Shown piece by piece: positions 22,676 to 33,323 of a DNA stretch of 64,000 nucleotides; position 1 is the first letter of the stretch, and each line of letters opens with the position of its first letter. Below the pieces are notes generated by a model. The model saw only the letters and a program-made list of their open reading frames with translations. It did not search any database and was not told where the DNA came from. The position numbers were made by a program, and so were the translations under genes. Source of the stretch: Talinum fruticosum (lineage: Eukaryota; Streptophyta; Magnoliopsida; Caryophyllales; Talinaceae); the NCBI GenBank assembly GCA_021018815.1, contig JAITYX010000007.1, positions 7,007,001 to 7,071,000 of the forward strand, in the 5' to 3' direction.

Positions 22676-22949
22676 CTCCTTCCATTTCAAAATACTTATC
22701 GTCTTTGGATTTTAAGGGAATAGTAAGAAAACACAAAATTAAAGACAAAATTATGTTGAAAGACCAAGTTGCCCCAAGATTTTAATGAAAATGAAGAAAG
22801 TCAATGAAAAAAGAAGGGGAAAAAGCAATTAATAAGAATAAAATTGGTAAAAACCAATCATTAATATGTCGAGTAAGTTTATAAAGTGATAGATATTGTG
22901 AAACGAACAAAAAAATAGTTAAGTGACATATATTTTAAACCAAAGAAAG
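22676..22949. mobile_element. Stowaway-like MITE
   Basis: Starts ctccttccatttcaaaatac after TA and ends aaccaaagaaag before TA (22950-22951). Same family and orientation as the neighbour at 22386. Confidence 0.5.
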
Positions 22950-22951
22950 TA

Positions 22952-23745
22952 TTTTTTTTATAAAAAGAGAAATTTCATTAATAAAAAGCCATAAGGCATT
23001 GACAAAGATAATTTCTAACAAGAATAAATCTAAAATATCAAAATATATCTCTATTTCAACAAAATTAATGGTAAATATACTTCCGCTCGGCTCTATATTT
23101 GTAGCATCAATTTGGCCACAAATCGTGTTCTTTGACTTCGATATGTCTTTCCCGAACATTGGCGAACTATCGTATAATTTCATAGAATAGATCTCTATGT
23201 GATAAAATAGATCTAACTTGAATGAAATATCACTTTGATCAAGTCATATGAAATTCCATTGTTGAATCATTCTCAATCAAAATCAATGAAAGTAATTAAT
23301 AAAAATATCAAAAATATATTATCCAATCGAATCAACAACCTTAATAAAACTTGTACGTATTGGCAAGATAAATAACTCGCACAAATGCGAGAAAGACTCT
23401 CACAAGAAGGAAAAAATCCAAACTCTCACAAGAACGAGAGAAACTCAAACTCTCTTACAAAAAGGAGAGAAAATTTATTGGAAAGAAATAACAATACCTT
23501 TAGATCTTGATTTGATTGAAGAAACCGAAGTAAAAGGAGGCTTATCACCGACTGTAATTAGGTCAGTAGTAGCCCCAATAATGTAGAAAAGTAAAATGAA
23601 TAGTAGATACAGAAAGAAAGTACGAATTAAGTGCTTGTTGTAAACCCGAAACAAGAGTAATTGATGAGTGATACAATGTAGTCAAAGATAAAAATTATAA
23701 CATGACTCTCGGATCAAGGGACACATATGTACTTTTTTGTCTCTT
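22952..23745. other. Unassigned repetitive-looking stretch
   Basis: An open minus-strand frame at 22935-23183 has no domain that I recognise. At 23385-23475 a short imperfect tandem repeat (actctcacaagaa and variants) occurs. It looks like the tail of an old element, but no class is supported. Confidence 0.35.
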
Positions 23746-23749
23746 TTAA

Positions 23750-23945
23750 AAAATTATGTCTCTAAATCAACCTAATTACAAAGGTGTACAAGTCAAAGGA
23801 TACCATGTCATGAATTTCCGTAGTGGACATCATGAGATCAAATCCCATGACTTGCAATTCTCATTGTGTGGAGATGAACAGGTGGTCAACCAATCTATTA
23901 AGGTTGGGCTTCCATTCCCCTTGAGCTACTAAGCCCTTTTAAAAT
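23750..23945 (-). mobile_element. tRNA-derived SINE candidate
   Basis: On the minus strand an A-box-like word (agtagctcaagggg) is followed about 85 nt later by a B-box-like word (gggatttgatctc), then a tail ending in an A-rich run. These are internal RNA polymerase III promoter elements as in plant SINEs. No clear target-site duplication was found. Confidence 0.4.
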
Positions 23946-24431
23946 TTTTTTTGAAATAGGGATTCAATTAAGATGATCCGTACTTACCAATTTAAAAAAA
24001 GAAAAATATCGTGAAACGAAATGCGCTGGTACGATGAAAGCATTATTATTGTTATGGGCACAGATGATCGGAGTGACTTCACAGAAACATAAGCCGTGAA
24101 TCGTGGTTGGTATTACTTCTTTTTTATTTGACAAATTGACATTTCACCTGCATGGTCTAGCTGCGCAAAAACATTGAGCCCTCAAGTTCAACTAGCCTTC
24201 TTTACCCCTTTTATCATAATATCAACTACAACCCAAGATTAACAACTTTTGCGGTACAAGAAACTACCATCCCAAGTCTTTTCACTACTTAAATTAGGGA
24301 GCACTAATAATATATTTCCTGCAAATGTTGGCATCTTTTCAAATAAACTGGTTATATTCATTATCATATCAGCATATATAAGACGCCTCTATCTTATCTA
24401 AATTATAGAGTACGAATATATAAGTTAGTTA

Positions 24432-24685
24432 CTCCTTTTATTTTAAAATATATTTTATTTTAATTAATATTTTTCGTTTTGTAATATTTGTCAGACATAT
24501 TAATGACTTGTTTATCAATTCTATTCTTATTAATTACTTTTCTTTTTTCTTTTTCTTTTTTCTTTGATTTCTTCATTTCCAAAAAAATCTTGGGACAACC
24601 TTTTAGCAGAATATTTGTGATGAATTATATATATTTTTGTATTCCCTCATATCTTAAAGCGACAAGTATTTTGAAATAAAGGAAG
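24432..24685. mobile_element. Stowaway-like MITE
   Basis: A 254-bp block starts ctccttttattttaaaatat and ends tttgaaataaaggaag, flanked by TA at 24430-24431 and 24686-24687. Confidence 0.55.
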
Positions 24686-24687
24686 TA

Positions 24688-25809
24688 TATTTTTTTCTTT
24701 TTTATTTTTTAAAATAATTAAAATCCCGTATTTTCACCTAATTTTGATCCATATCCACTAAAAAAGAAACCAAAGTGTCTGTCTCTATGCCAACAATTAG
24801 AGTATAAATTACTTCTAAATCTTCAACCATCAATTTCAACTTTTGGTTGAGTTACTTCTTAACTTTTTGCACATAATATCAAGTCTTTCCGAGTAGGAGG
24901 TTCCAAGTTTAAATTTCAAGGAGCATTTGTGATACTCACACTTCATTTTCAAAGAGTATTCACATCAGGAGGCGTGTTAGAATATAAAAGAACTATACAT
25001 AATAAAATGAACTTATAAGAATTATTCTCTCTTTCTTATATCTAAGAAATGATCCATAAAGCAACATCATCTATTTTCATATTACTCATAACTGATATTC
25101 TCCGTATACCGTTGATATATGGTTGGCTAGTTCACTCCCGTTTACTTGGTTAATGGTGTGGAGTTTGGACATGATAGATATTGCAAGTCTTCTTCTAAGG
25201 TACCATATTGGAGCATAGATTATACGCCTGAAAGACAATAAAGTATTAAAAAATTTATGGAAAAATGGTTACAACTGATATTTATTGTATTTATGCTATG
25301 TAAGCTCCTACAATATTCATAATCCTTTGTATTTAATATTTTCCTAGCTAATTATTTAAATTACAAAAATGGTTACAATTGGTCAACTTTATGAAAATGC
25401 TCAAGAACTTTTATCAAATTAAAGGCCAAAAACTAACGTCTGCTTCTTTAAAACAATAGTTACTTGCAACCAATTTCATAAATATAAATAAATGAATAAA
25501 ATTACAATCCACTTCATGAAAAAAATCTCGCTTTTATTAAACTAATTACCATGAATTATGTTCTTGTAGTTCTATCCATTTCTTTAATTATTTTGTCTTA
25601 AATCGTGCTTTTACCTTATGACTTAGATTTTGGTTGTCATTTTGTAATGTACATTCGTAAATTGCTTTCTTGCAATTATTGGGGTAAGTGCCCTGGGGCC
25701 ATCTCATGGTAAGCCTAGCCAGATGATAAATCTAATCAAAGAAGAAATTTAATTAGATGGATTCTAATTAGGGAAAGCTTATTGATGGGCATCTAATTGA
25801 ATAGTACTA
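24688..25809. other. Intergenic, no gene supported
   Basis: AT-rich. A stretch near 24895-24990 (gaggttccaagtttaaatttc, then gtgttagaatataaaag) resembles retroelement edges, but I could not delimit it. Confidence 0.4.
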
Positions 25810-25829
25810 TTACACTACTATTGGAACAA

Positions 25830-26030
25830 CTTTTAATTATGGTTCAAAATGATATTTAACTACAGTTAATCGGCGTCGTCTACGTGATCGTCATTGTCCG
25901 TAGTATCTTTGACTACGGTTCAAAACCATATTAATAGGTCACTCTATTACGACGGTTCTAATGTAAGAACTGTCATCGTAGGGGCATATGACGACGATTC
26001 TTACATTAGAACCGTCGTCATAGGTTAGAA
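25830..26030. repeat. CACTA subterminal repeats, left, with a hairpin
   Basis: Copies of the gacggttcttac motif alternate in orientation. Two arms of about 35 bp (25945-25980 and 25986-26022) are near-perfect inverted copies with a loop of a few bases. Confidence 0.75.
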
Positions 26031-26948
26031 TTTTTTATAGTTTTTTTTTTTTCTGTATCCCCTGTACAAAATACACTACAAAATACATCACAACTTACAA
26101 CAACCAACAACCGCAATTTTCCAATCTAAATTACTGTTTTTCCGTACTCCCTGTACAAAATACACTATAAAATATATCACAACTTACAACAACCAATAGC
26201 TGCAATTTTCCAATCTAAATTACAAAAATTTCCCACTTATTACAACCACAACAAGTTCCATATTTAACAAGTTCGACAACATAATTTCATATTTTACAAT
26301 AAGTTCCAGCAATGAATATATTACAACGATGTGAAATTATAATATAAAGAGTATTGTTTCAGTATTTATGTGAAAAAGTTCATCTTTATTTACCTAAAGT
26401 GATGTTTTTGTAGTATATTTAGTTATGTCATTGTCTTTCTAACGATATTGCTTACTTGGAGTTGTTGCGGAGGTAGCCTAGACAACATATATACATCATA
26501 TTTGCTGTCCACGCTATCTCTGCAAGAACTCCAAGCAAGCAATATAGTCATAAAAACAATCACATAACTCAATCTACTAAAAACATCTCTATAGGAAAAT
26601 AGAGATGAACCTTTTGGCATAAATATTGAAATCATTTAAACCACAAGGTTCAAGAGAAAAAGATGAACTTTTTGACATAAGTACGGAAAAAGAAATACAC
26701 AAAGAGGTGGACAAGCATAAAAACTCAATGATCTCGCCCAGGACCCTGTCAAGAGTGAGCTCATTACTCCTCCAAGGCAAATTGTCTTAGCTGTCGGAAA
26801 ATGCAATGAGAAAATCGGGGACGAAGGTAACAGTCAGGAGCTTAGTCCTTTTGACCCTTGTCGAATGATAATCTTCTAGCCCGCCGCTGGAGAGCTTAGT
26901 CCTTTGTTTGCTTACTTGGAGTTCGTGCAGGGGTAGAGGTGGAGAACC

Positions 26949-27422
26949 TCACTTCTTCTTAGGGAGGGTCCTTTTCTTTTTCTTAGAGGAGGTTCCTCCC
27001 CTTCTCCTTCGGTAAGTTCCTTTGAACAGAGAAGAATGAGAGAAAGGGCCCTCCACCGATTCACTATTCCCTGGGGGACCAGACGATGAGCCCATGCTTG
27101 AAGTAGCGCCTCCGCCCACCGCGTCACTTGCTGATGAGTGCGAATTGCTTACCTGGATTTCTACAAGATGGTCAAAGTGGCGCTCTACCCAGGCTTCAAG
27201 AAGGTCCCAGTCAAAACGCAACACAACTTTTTTGAAAGGATGAGCTTCGACAAAGTCTATAAAATCCAGCTCCATGGCATCATCAATGAGAAGGTTGTAA
27301 AATGTCTTCACAATGAGGAACGGGCAACAATTAGCAACAGCAGCTTGCTCGGCACGATCCCTATTGAAGCGTGGGCACAATTTCTCGTAACCAACAGGAA
27401 GTGCTCTGTAATGCATTTTCAC
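26949..27422 (-). CDS. Uncharacterised protein carried by the CACTA element
   Basis: A 157-residue minus-strand frame. The first 95 residues look like real protein: mixed helical composition with a Pro-Val-Gly-Tyr-Glu-Lys-Leu-Cys-Pro block near residue 9, an Asp-Asp-Ala-Met-Glu-Leu-Asp block near residue 50 and a Trp-Asp-Leu-Leu-Glu-Ala-Trp block near residue 75. The rest is Ser/Gly-rich and then strongly basic (Arg-Arg-Arg, Lys-Lys-Lys), possibly a nuclear signal. I have an impression of similar unnamed plant proteins linked to transposons but cannot name a family. It could be an element-encoded accessory protein or a captured host exon. The plus-strand frame across the same DNA looks like its shadow. 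Confidence 0.45.
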   Translation of the reverse strand: MKMHYRALPVGYEKLCPRFNRDRAEQAAVANCCPFLIVKTFYNLLIDDAMELDFIDFVEAHPFKKVVLRFDWDLLEAWVERHFDHLVEIQVSNSHSSASDAVGGGATSSMGSSSGPPGNSESVEGPFSHSSLFKGTYRRRRGGTSSKKKKRTLPKKK

Positions 27423-27660
27423 TATGATCGAAGGGGAGAGTTAAGCCAAAGAATTATTCTTACCAACTCCCTCAATAAAGCCTCTACCTCTCTTCCCATT
27501 CAAAGAATATTTTTGCTTCCAATTGTTTATGTATATTTATTATATAATATTATATATATATATATATATAGTTTCCTTTTGCTTTCAATTTTGATATATT
27601 ATACATTATCATAAAGTGGGCATGATTGTTTTTGAAGTTTTACATAATGCATATGATAAA

Positions 27661-28105
27661 TTAATATGAATAAAATGTTAAGGCCATCCCTTAAATTTGC
27701 TTTAACGACTCCAAGACATAACTACAACCGAAATTCCTTAACACTTGTTGTCTTTAACAATGAGATCGGGATCACAAGGCAAGACATAGAGTCTATGTAC
27801 AACATAGGTCGGTCCATGAAGAAAGGAAAAAGGGATAAAGGATTCATCGGAGAAAAAGGTGCTAAACAATCACAAAACTAATAATAATTCCCTATTGTTT
27901 ATCACCTTTTTCTCCAATGAATCCTTTACCCCTTTTTCCTTTCTTTGTGTACCGACCCATGCAGTACATAGACTCTATGTCTTGCCTAGTGAACCTGACC
28001 TCATTGCTAAAGTCAACAAGGATTATGGAAACTCCAGTTCTAGTTATGTCTTGGGTTGTTAAAGCAAACTAAATGAATGACCTCAACATTTCATTAATAT
28101 TTATT
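27661..28105. repeat. Long hairpin from an inverted duplication of a NOV/sacsin-like ATPase gene fragment
   Basis: Left arm 27661-27870 and right arm 27894-28105 are inverted copies, about 80-85% alike by eye, with a loop of about 23 bp. The left arm on plus encodes Leu-Val-Val-Phe-Asn-Asn-Glu-x-Gly and then Ile-Gly-Arg-Ser-Met-Lys-Lys-Gly-Lys with Gly-Phe-Ile-Gly-Glu-Lys-Gly. That is the GHKL-type ATPase signature of plant NO VEIN and sacsin-like proteins, cut off just before the Gly-Phe-Lys-Ser-Val part. The right arm encodes the same on minus with substitutions. A transcript would fold into a long imperfect stem. Inferred origin: capture and inverted duplication inside the CACTA element. 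Confidence 0.8.
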
Positions 28106-29114
28106 ACGTAAATTAAAAAAATCATGTACTCTAGATCATGTATAATACAACAAACTTGCACCCAAAAAGGAAAACGAAAATTTAGGTAATTGGATAAATT
28201 AGTCCACCCCCAACTTTAACTCATCAAAATAAATAAATTTGATAACAAATTAATCTTTATGATAAGTATTTGGGGAGATTCCTACATCCAAACACCTTCT
28301 CAATTTTGTACATTTTCACATTTATATTTTCTTGATTTTCATCCTTAAACATATGACCACAAATTGTTATATTTTCTCAAAGCCTAAACCATAAATATTT
28401 TTATTTCTCTAAACTCTAACCATATTTGGATACCAATTTCAATAATTGGATAAATGAGTTCACTCCAATATCTTTATGAGAAGGTTTTTAGGGATGACCC
28501 TATATCCAAATTATCTTTATATTTGTCTACCATCCTTAACTATATCATTATATTTCGCTATAATTACCACAAATCCTAAATTCTAAACTCATTGCTCAAA
28601 ATCTCGGACATTTCACGAATTTCCAACCTAAGCAAATGTTACCCACATTCTCAATATTCAACATTTCAAAAAGATTCAACATTTCAACAATCTCAAGCAT
28701 TACCCACATTCTCAACATTCACATAATTACCTCAAATACATTCAACATTTAACTATAATACATTTTGGAAATAACTTAAAGCGAAAAATAAGAGAGGATA
28801 GAGATTCATACCTAAGAACCGACAACGACGAGGGTGAGGATGAGAGGCTTGACAACGAGAATTAGTTTAATGAGATTTACACTTAAAAGAGACGAGAGGA
28901 GACTATGAAGAAATGAAAGATTAAGAGATAAGAGATCTAAACGGCAAGGTGAGGAGAGACTTACCAATTCAAGTCGATCAACGACAAAGTTGCGAATTCC
29001 GGATCTAAGGAGGTATGTGGAGGAGAGAAAACAGTAGAAAGCGATAAGACCGAGAGGAGATGTAAGTGGGCGTGGAAACAGTAGGTATGTTCTCGCATGT
29101 TTTAAGCCGATATG

Positions 29115-29345
29115 AAAGACGTATGACGATGGTTCTTTCATAAAAGTGTCGTTATATGTGACATTTCACGACGGTTCTGTTAAAGAACTGTCGCCAAATG
29201 TTTCAACAATATATATGATGACAATTCATATTAAAGAACCGTCGTCATATTTGTTAAACAATACCTGATTATTTACAAAAATGCCACCAGTCTACTTTTT
29301 ATGACGATTTGTCCTTTTAATCGTCATTAAAGACCCATCGTTAAA
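29115..29345. repeat. CACTA subterminal repeats, right
   Basis: At least five copies of the gacgatggttct / agaaccgtcgtcata motif in both orientations, matching the left subterminal zone. Confidence 0.7.
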
Positions 29346-29459
29346 AGTGGTTCCTGTATTAGTGTTATCGAAAGGTTGTCTCGAGATTGGGATATTTCGG
29401 GTTCAAGAAGGTCTTAAGGATAAGATCATTCTTGCACCCTCCAATAACAATATAGTAAA

Positions 29460-29960
29460 ACTCACAGTTAGCATTAGATTTTATCCGACGCTAAATCAAA
29501 AAAATTCGATGCTTATCCAGTTTAGCGTTGGATAAAAAGATGACACTAAACACGTCGATTCTAAATTTTTCAGCGTCGGATTTTATGTCCGACGCTATTT
29601 AGCATTAGATTTAGCTTCAAATAGTGTTGGATTTGCATTGGATAAAAAGTTGACACCAAACACATCGACCCTAAATTTTATGCGTCGGATTTTGTGTCCG
29701 ATGCTATTTAGCATCAGATTTAGCGTGAGATACTATCCAACGCTAAACAGACTTCGGACTAGTGTTAGACGCTTTGATCAAAAATAGCTTGAGAGGTTCC
29801 AACACTAACAGCATCAAATTAAGATCCGACGCTAAATTTCATTCATAATTTTTTACTCCAAAAATGCACTTTAGCATAAGATATAAGATAAAATTGCCTC
29901 GGATCGTTTTGACTTACACAACATCGGATTTTGATATGACGCTAAATTTTTCCTCGATCG
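29460..29960. repeat. Subterminal array of the second CACTA element
   Basis: About a dozen copies of agcgtcggatttt or its inverse (aaaatccgacgct), many paired as short palindromes (tcggatttt-atgtccga). Two copies near the other end (34945-34975) tie both sides to one element. Confidence 0.7.
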
Positions 29961-30401
29961 CTCGTAGCTTCGTAGTTTTTGGCATTCCCTTTTACAATAT
30001 TTTCTGTACATTTACATACATTTTGCTTCATCTACCGATACAAATTACACTCATCCACAAATGCACAAACCACCAATTATTTATAAAAATAACCAACGTT
30101 CACAACCGAGTTATACGTCAAGCAATAAGTTCATAAAACAAACCCCTTCGAAGTTCCACATGCAAACCGCGCTAAGAAATTAGTTATGAAACAAATCAAA
30201 TTAGTTCAACACATAAACCATGCTAAGAAATTACTTAGAACCGGATATCATGTCAACTTTTAATTGAAGGCTTTAGATGAGTTTCATTACTTCTTCCATG
30301 GCCTTTTTGTCGACTCTCAACAAGTTTTCTTTACTCATCAAGTTGTTGCTGAGTTTATTTAACTTGTGATTGTAGCTGACAATAGGCCGAGGAATTGTAG
30401 A

Positions 30402-31400
30402 TAGGGGATATGGATGGTAATGGGGTGGGGATTCCCGCCCTTGATGGGGCCCCGCCCTTATCGGGAAAAATCCCCTTCTTGAACAGGGAATAGGGCGGGA
30501 ACGAAGGGCAACATCTTCCCTCCCCCACCGAGCGGGGTCGGGGATGGGGACGAGCTTAGGGCAAAAGTTCGGCCCCGTTCCCCCATTTTTTTGGTTGAAA
30601 TTTTCCTAAATTACTATAAAGGGCCTTTTTGTAATTTCATCCCCTTCATAACCCTAATTATAAAACCCATCCCCTCCGGGCTCCAGCCAGCCACTCATTC
30701 TCTCTCTCCCCTCATCTCCTCTCCTTTGTCTCTTTCTCTCTCTCTACTCTCGCTCTCTCGGCAACACTCATTTCTTTTGCTCTCACCGACGCCACCCTCA
30801 TATCTCCCCTCTCTCTCTCTCTCTCTCTCTCTCTTCCCCCCTCTCGTCCTCATCCACAACTCGTTGTTGTCATCGCGTCTCTCTCTCTTTTGCCTCTCGT
30901 CGTCATCTCACAACTCATCGCCGCTCTCAATCGCTCTCCTCTCCGAGTCACTCGTTTCTTGCTCCTCTCTTCCCATGGCCGTGCTCAACCTCCGTCAACC
31001 TCTTGCTATATTATGTTTTCCCCCTGGACCTCGTTCTCGTCTCCTCAAGCTCCATGGATAACTATTAATTGATGGTAATTTTGTCTTTAATTTTGTATTC
31101 TTTTGAATTTTTGAGGGAGAAATCGAGTGTAAAAATCAGTCTTGAGGATTTTATCCTTGTAGATTCGTATTATTTTTTGGTTTTAAAATTAATTTTTTTG
31201 GACTTTTCGTAACATTTATGTTCGGGGAATTTTCCCGCTAGGGATTGGGGACGCGTTGGGGTCGGGGATGGGGTAAAGAATCATCCCCGAAGCGGGAACG
31301 GGGACTGGGATAGGGCGAGGATCGGCAAGTAGGGGCGGGGGTAGGGAGGTTAGTCTCCTGCCCGACCCACCCCGTTTCTATCCCGAGTAGGGGATATGGA
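30402..31400. mobile_element. GC-rich non-autonomous element with direct-repeat flanks
   Basis: A 13-bp direct repeat, taggggatatgga, lies at 30402-30414 and 31388-31400. Just inside, the left reads ggtaatggggtgggg and the right, reverse-complemented, gatagaaacggggtggg, an imperfect inverted terminal repeat. Both ends are rich in ggggatgggg/cgggaacgggg words; the middle (30690-30850) is CT-rich. An 8-bp subset of the direct repeat would fit a hAT insertion, but the family is not proven. A serine/leucine-rich frame through it is a product of the CT repeats. Confidence 0.5.
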
Positions 31401-32099
31401 GGTAGTAAGTTTCTCGTAGAACATTGTCGTGCGATTATCTAATCCGTAAATGGTTTATTTTTTACTCCATCCACCCGATATCTTATAGTAGAGGTTCTCT
31501 CGCCTCTATTTTCTTATCCTTAATACCACGCTTAAGTCTAAGTGCCTCGTATTTTTCCTACATTAAGACCCAAATGAAGAGGGTTAAGTTATAGGGAGAA
31601 GGAAAAAATGAAGAAAAAACCAAAAAAAATAAATAAATAAATTTTTGTCATTAATGCATAAATATATATATACTTTTGACCACAAAAACCTTTCATTACT
31701 TGATTAATAATTATCTGGCTACATGATTATACTTTAACCAAAATATTTATATGTCCATACAAATTAATTATTTAATTAGTTATATCTGTTTAATCAACTC
31801 TATATCATGGATCAACTCTATACCACCATTACATGAAGACATGAATGAATAAGTAAGAAACATATAGATATAATAATGCAACGTAGATAGGAAATCGTCT
31901 TTATCGGGATTTTGACAATATAATTGAGGTTTTGACCCCAATCATATAGGCTAGGCTTCTGAATACCTAATATTATTATATATGCATAGAGAGAATAATG
32001 CAATATTTGTTGTTGGGGGCATAAAGCGCAACTACTTATCTATGTCTCTGCTTGACCAAAATAGCCTTGGGAGCCAAAATTAATATATGCTTATAAAGG

Positions 32100-33130
32100 C
32101 TTATGGAGGGTATTGGTACCCACACGATTTGGACCGGTTGTCGATAAAGACCTTTCCAGGTTGAGCGTCTTCCTTACTACGACTCTTCGCAAACAATGCA
32201 GAGGGGGCATGACTCTTCCCTTGATCTAAAAATACAAAATATCCAATAAATTTACACGATGCTACATTATGTATATAAACCTAAAAGCAAACCAAAATTC
32301 TAGAGTTTATACCATTTGGATTGCGAGATCCGTGGTTGAGATTGACCCTTGGCTATATAAGGTTCCTGTTTTTGGCCCTTATGTCCTATTCTTCAAGTAT
32401 TGGATAGATTCTTTTTGAAATTCATGGGTACTTCTTAGGCCCTTCAACCTCTCTTGCTACTAATCTAACAACTAATATATTGGTTTATCATCGGACAGAT
32501 TCTTTTTGAAATTCATGGGTACTTCTTAGGCCCTTCAACCTCTCTTGCTACTAATCTAACAACTAATATATTGGTTTATCATCGGGCCTTTTTCCAACCT
32601 TGGTTGCTAATTAAGTTCCTTAGATTTTTACCAACTTTCTTCTTCCATTTTGCATAGACTTCTCGAGTAAGTTCTTGAGTCCAAGTATACTTACCCTGTT
32701 TCACAAAAATATTACCAAATATAAATTGAAAATGTTAAAAAGTAATCATATATATCCCAATGCTTCCAGGCTTCTTACCTCAAAAGTCCTCCACAAAAGT
32801 TGTTGATCTTCTTTAGGGAGATTTGACAAGCATGTGCACTGGCCGTTGTAGAAGCTCTTGATATAATCTGATATAGCCTGTGATAACTTGGACTTAGTAA
32901 ACCTGTAATAAAATTAGTAAGATAAAAGTACCTAAGGAATACAAATAACACGTGTAATTACTGACACATACCACCGGTTATCATCATCCTCTCGATAAAA
33001 CTCTCTTCCTAAAAGTTGCTCCTTGTTTAGACCCATCTCCCTATGATGATGATCGAGCGTGGACAATAGCTTGATCGGTCCCAAAATTAGAATATGTACA
33101 ATAAGTAGGCGCACTAGGTGCTCCATGATT
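32100..33130 (-). pseudogene. CACTA reading frame remnant (Ptta/En/Spm-like)
   Basis: Minus-strand blocks interrupted by AT-rich, intron-like gaps. One encodes Leu-Pro-Lys-Glu-Asp-Gln-Gln-Leu-Leu-Trp-x-x-Phe (about 32785-32840), the Leu-Pro-x-x-x-x-x-x-x-Trp-x-x-Phe pattern of plant CACTA accessory proteins. Another is a basic Thr-Arg-Glu-Val-Tyr-Ala-Lys-Trp-Lys-Lys-Lys block (about 32635-32680). 32932-33126 is open but unassigned. In CACTA elements this protein (TNPA-like) binds the subterminal repeats. The assignment is tentative. Confidence 0.4.
32407..32588. repeat. Two-copy tandem duplication, 91-bp period
   Basis: The block starting gattctttttgaaattcatg at 32407 recurs at 32498 and is almost identical for about 88 bp, so the duplication is recent relative to the surrounding decay. 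Confidence 0.85.
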
Positions 33131-33323
33131 TAGCACAAAACCTTTTAATCAATGCATACTTGTATATAAAACGAATAATGTCATACAAACAAGATTTAAG
33201 TATATATGTTCATAAATAAATTAATATACAAAAACTCAAAATTTAAATCATACTCATAACATAAACAAGAAATGGTTAGATTGTTTATAATGGTTATCAA
33301 TGTCACGAGATTACAATATTACT

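Larger units (their letters stand above)
25813..29364. mobile_element. Non-autonomous CACTA (En/Spm) element, complete
   Basis: The ends are cactactattggaac (25813) and, reverse-complemented, cactaatacaggaac (29364). They share about 24 of the first 33 bases. The 3-bp duplication TTA is exact (25810-25812 and 29365-29367). Both subterminal zones hold many acgacggttc-type words in both orientations, the usual transposase-binding repeats of CACTA elements. No TNP2-type transposase is visible inside, so it would need one in trans. The cargo is an unknown minus-strand frame and an inverted duplication of a host gene fragment. Confidence 0.85.

Noticed and set aside
27138..27614. Plus-strand 158-residue frame
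   Set aside because: It overlaps the better minus-strand frame 26949-27422 and its last third is TA-repeat translation; judged a shadow.
30591..31061. 156-residue Ser/Leu-rich frame
   Set aside because: It is a translation of CT-rich DNA inside the GC-rich mobile unit and has no domain.
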